Assembly: GCA_946405435.1 (NCBI GenBank)
Contig: CAMJHF010000001.1
Span: 124,001-188,000 of the forward strand
Length of the DNA stretch: 64,000 nucleotides
Reading direction: 5' to 3'
Origin: an uncultured Bacteroidales bacterium
GTDB taxonomy: Bacteria; Bacteroidota; Bacteroidia; Bacteroidales; UBA932
Made by a program: the position numbers and the translations under genes. The notes under the pieces were generated by a model that saw only the letters and a list, made by a program, of their open reading frames with translations, was not told where the DNA came from and did not search any database. Positions within the stretch are counted from its first letter, which is position 1. Each line of letters starts with the position of its first letter. Below, in pieces: positions 61,225 to 64,000 of this stretch.

Positions 61225-63987
61225 ATGGTTCCCTTTCTTAGACAAGTCGCAAAACATTATTATGATGGAAGCAGGGACATTAGCAGTCTCTGCTTCATTT
61301 TTCCCAACCGCAGGGCGCTGCGGTTTTTCGAGCATTACCTTGGGCTGGAAATAGCTGCTGCCGGCACGGGGCCGTTGATAAGTCCGCAGTTGTTCACTAT
61401 GAACGACTTCTTCTATCACGCCACGGCCGAAACGCCCTCGGACCGCATCCCCCTGCTGCTGGAGCTCTACAGCTGCTACAGGGACCTCAATCCCTCGGCA
61501 GAGCCTCTGGACGATTTCATCTTCTGGGGAGATACTCTCCTGGGAGATTTCGACGACTTGGACAAATACCTTGTGAATCCGGAGCACCTCTTTGCCAACA
61601 TTACGGATTTCAAAGAGATGCAGGATGACTACTCCTACCTTAGCGATGCCCAGCGCGAGGCGCTGCTGCGGTTTGTGGACCATTTCAAGACCTCCGGAGC
61701 CGTCAAGGAGGGCTTCCTGAGCATCTGGCGTATCCTTCTGCCCTTGTACAATTCATTCAAGGATGCACTAAAATCCAAAGGCATGTCCTACGAGGGCATG
61801 GTTTACCGCGAGCTCGCCGGGCGCCTGCAAAGCGGAGGCGCGCAGGATATCGCCAAGGAGCGCTTCCCCGAAGTGAAGAAGTTTGTCTTTGTGGGATTGA
61901 ACGCCCTGAACGAATGCGAGAAGATGCTGCTGCGAAAACTCCACCGTGCCGGCATTGCCGAGTTCTGCTGGGATTACCGTTCAGACTTTATCCGCGACCC
62001 CCTCAACAAGTCATCCTTGTTCCTGAAGGAATTCACTGCCGAATTCCCCAGTTCTTTCCGGTCCGACCCCGACGGCCTGCCGGAAACCCGTTTCAATGTA
62101 CTCAGCGTGCCGGGCGGCATTGCGCAGGCCAAGCAGCTTCCGGAGATACTCTCGCGCTGCGCCCCGTCTCCAGGAATCGAAACTGCAGTGGTCCTGCCGG
62201 ACGAGCAGATGCTGATTCCGGTGCTGAATTCCATCCCCGGGCATGTGCAAAAGCTCAATGTGACAATGGGTTACCCCATTGCCGGCAGCCAGATGTGGAC
62301 TCTCCTTGGCGACCTTGGCTCCCTTCAGCTCCACCTCCGGCAGCGAGGCGGTGAGTGGTTTTTCTATCATAGGCAGCTCTGGGCCGTCGTCTCAAATTCC
62401 ATAGTAAAGTCCGTACTCTCGGAGGAGGGACGGCAGCTGCTCGACGAATGCCGCAAGGCGCGAAAGTACTATATACCCTGCAGCGACCTGCAGGGCGACC
62501 CCGTGCTGGAAGTCCTTTTCCGCCCGGTTGTCACCAGTTCCGCCGCCGCGCCGACCGGCCCTCTCTGCACCTGGCTGCAGGACGTTCTCGCCACCCTTGG
62601 TCCCAGGCTCAAGTCGTTGGAGGATATGCAGTTCGAGCTGGACTTCGCAAAGCTCTGCCATGAGTCCGTAGGCCGCCTGAAGGACTGCGCCCTTGAACTG
62701 CAGCCGGCCTCGTTCTTCCGCCTCCTGATGCAGGTGCTCTCCGGGGCCACCGTGCCCTTTGAGGGCGAGCCTCTCGAGGGGCTGCAGATCATGGGGCCGC
62801 TGGAGCTCCGCGCCATGGACTTCGACAATCTCATCATACTGAGCTGCAACGAGGGCGTATTCCCTCGCCGCTCCGTCAGTTCGTCATTCATTCCGCCCGA
62901 ACTGCGCAAGGGCTTCGGCCTTCCTACCTACGAGTACCAGGATGCGGTGTGGGCCTACTACTTCTACAGGATGATACAGCGGTGCACCAATGTCTGGCTT
63001 GTCTACGATTCCCGCACCGAGGGACTCAAGGGCGGTGAACCCAGCCGCTATCTTCGCCAGCTGGAAATGCATTTCGGATTGGATGTCAGTCATTTTGAGG
63101 CTCAGACAACGCTGGGGCGCGGCCAGGAAGAAGGCGAGATTCCAAAAACTCCGCAGGACCTGGACGCCCTGAAGGCCCGCAATCTTTCCGCAAGTGCCGT
63201 CAAGAGCTTCCTTACATGTCCGGTGCAGTTCTACTATGCCAAGGTCAAGGGACTGGAGGCTGAACAGGAGGTCACCGAGTCCCTGGATGCCGGCATGCTG
63301 GGCACGGTGATGCATGCCACCATGCAGGAGCTGTATCCCCGCGGCACGGTGGCCGACGCTGCCTTCATAGGCTCCCTGCTGAAGTCTGGCGAGCGCATCA
63401 AGTCCATAGTAAACGCCAACATCTGCAAGGAACTCAAGACCTTCGAGGTGAGCGGACGCAACCTTGTCTTTGCCGATGTGATCTGCAGCTATGTAGAGGC
63501 TGTGCTCAAGGCAGACCTGGACCAGGTCCGCCTGAACGGCCCCTTCCGGATACTTGGCGCGGAGCGATTCGTGCAGCAGACCATTAGGGGCTTTAACTTC
63601 GTGGGCTTCATAGACCGCCTTGACAGTTATTGCCCGGGACAGATCAGGGTAGTTGATTACAAAACCGGGCGGGTGAACCCTGAAGACCTGGATTTCAGTC
63701 CCGGCGGCGATATCCCCCAGATCGGCCTTCAGTTATATATGTACAAGCGTCTCCTGGGTCCTTCGGAGGCCGCCCGGGATATCACCGGGGCCATCTACCA
63801 GCCTGCGGCCCTGATTGCCGGCGAAGGTGTTTACTCCCATGCTCTCGACTCCGAATTCTGCGCCCGCATGGATGCTGAGCTCGACTCCGTGCTGGACAGC
63901 ATCTGCGACCTTGCCGTCCCCTGGCAGCGGACCGAGAAAAGAGAAAAATGTGCTTACTGTGACTTTAGAGCTATCTGCGGACGATGA
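61225..63987 (+). CDS. AddB-like PD-(D/E)XK nuclease/helicase-fold protein
   Basis: A 920-residue subunit of an AddAB/RecBCD-like double-strand break repair complex. The start MVPFLRQVAKHYYDGSRDIS is preferred over an upstream TTG inside the promoter box. The N-terminal two-thirds resembles an inactive UvrD-like helicase (CFIFPNRRALRFFEHYLG; no intact Walker A). The nuclease motif is in the C-terminal ~260 residues: LTCPVQFYYAKVKG, GFIDRLDSYCPGQIRVVDYKTG (D...DYK). A 4Fe-4S motif is formed by the first Cys and the C-terminal CAYCDFRAIC. The next gene overlaps its stop by 4 bases. Confidence 0.88.
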   Translation: MVPFLRQVAKHYYDGSRDISSLCFIFPNRRALRFFEHYLGLEIAAAGTGPLISPQLFTMNDFFYHATAETPSDRIPLLLELYSCYRDLNPSAEPLDDFIFWGDTLLGDFDDLDKYLVNPEHLFANITDFKEMQDDYSYLSDAQREALLRFVDHFKTSGAVKEGFLSIWRILLPLYNSFKDALKSKGMSYEGMVYRELAGRLQSGGAQDIAKERFPEVKKFVFVGLNALNECEKMLLRKLHRAGIAEFCWDYRSDFIRDPLNKSSLFLKEFTAEFPSSFRSDPDGLPETRFNVLSVPGGIAQAKQLPEILSRCAPSPGIETAVVLPDEQMLIPVLNSIPGHVQKLNVTMGYPIAGSQMWTLLGDLGSLQLHLRQRGGEWFFYHRQLWAVVSNSIVKSVLSEEGRQLLDECRKARKYYIPCSDLQGDPVLEVLFRPVVTSSAAAPTGPLCTWLQDVLATLGPRLKSLEDMQFELDFAKLCHESVGRLKDCALELQPASFFRLLMQVLSGATVPFEGEPLEGLQIMGPLELRAMDFDNLIILSCNEGVFPRRSVSSSFIPPELRKGFGLPTYEYQDAVWAYYFYRMIQRCTNVWLVYDSRTEGLKGGEPSRYLRQLEMHFGLDVSHFEAQTTLGRGQEEGEIPKTPQDLDALKARNLSASAVKSFLTCPVQFYYAKVKGLEAEQEVTESLDAGMLGTVMHATMQELYPRGTVADAAFIGSLLKSGERIKSIVNANICKELKTFEVSGRNLVFADVICSYVEAVLKADLDQVRLNGPFRILGAERFVQQTIRGFNFVGFIDRLDSYCPGQIRVVDYKTGRVNPEDLDFSPGGDIPQIGLQLYMYKRLLGPSEAARDITGAIYQPAALIAGEGVYSHALDSEFCARMDAELDSVLDSICDLAVPWQRTEKREKCAYCDFRAICGR

Positions 63988-64000
63988 AGATAATCAAAGC
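63984..64000 (+). CDS. Start of the next gene, presumed AddA/UvrD-type helicase
   Basis: ATGAAGATAATCAAAGC begins 4 bases before the end of the nuclease gene and runs off the window edge. MKIIKA fits the usual start of the Bacteroidetes AddA-type helicase (K-x-x-K-A-S-A-G-S-G-K-T), which pairs with this nuclease. Only five codons are visible, so this is inference from order and start. Confidence 0.45.

Overview
The window is a single chromosomal stretch from a member of the Bacteroidales. The evidence is SusC/SusD-type nutrient uptake genes, a type IX secretion sorting tail and a PorV/PorQ-type protein, BACON, FISUMP, DUF4249 and fimbrillin-like lipoproteins, an S46 dipeptidyl peptidase, and promoters of the Bacteroidetes form TTG-N19/20-TAnnTTTG. 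Most of the backbone is fairly GC-rich; a Rikenellaceae/UBA932-like lineage is possible, but this is inference from style, not from a marker phylogeny.

Layout. 1-1.35 kb: end of the ATP synthase operon (atpA tail, atpG, terminator). 1.46-8.55 kb: a SusC/SusD locus with two further surface lipoproteins. 8.66-14.68 kb: a BACON lipoprotein, a small secreted protein, a subtilisin-like protease carrying both a lipoprotein signal and a type IX sorting tail, and a PorV/PorQ-like outer-membrane protein. 14.67-18.79 kb (minus): phytase/MINPP-like phosphatase, membrane polyferredoxin and Fe-S aldo/keto reductase in one operon. 18.9-23.77 kb: greA, HIT protein, a TlpA-like lipoprotein that has lost its redox cysteines, a ribulokinase and an FAD oxidoreductase, tightly packed. 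23.9-27.07 kb: an AT-richer TonB receptor/DUF4249 pair. 27.07-36.63 kb: housekeeping genes (tsaB, cvpA, ileS fused in frame to a TraR/DksA-like gene, lspA, a second phosphatase, tRNA-Ser, a small membrane protein, a winged-helix regulator, a YiiX-like lipoprotein, a CobW-type GTPase).

36.7-49.69 kb is accessory DNA inserted at the 3' end of a tRNA-Pro gene. The last 43 bases of the tRNA region occur three times (36739, 42471 with two changes, 49619), cutting the insert into two modules of about 5.7 and 7.1 kb. Both begin with the same roughly 140-base left end, and the presumed original tRNA terminator now lies beyond the last copy. Neither module has a recognisable integrase. Cargo is surface and secreted proteins (fimbrillin-like lipoprotein, M6 metalloprotease, a large FISUMP lipoprotein), and at least two module B genes are broken (a frameshifted kinase-like gene and an amber-interrupted esterase).

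49.76-64 kb: a coiled-coil secreted protein; a five-gene minus-strand operon that looks like a scavenging unit (membrane ferredoxin with HMA-like domain, DPP7-like peptidase, S1/P1 nuclease, GH2 enzyme, lipoprotein); a 650-base intergenic region rich in inverted repeats; an SLC13/DASS anion transporter with a downstream porin; and an AddB-like nuclease with the start of its presumed helicase partner at the window edge.

The most unusual observations are the integrase-less tandem tRNA-Pro island, a 117-base palindromic element inserted in frame inside tsaB, the ileS-traR/dksA fusion, and at least six genes whose TAnnTTTG box lies only 5-8 bases before the start codon, which suggests leaderless transcripts.
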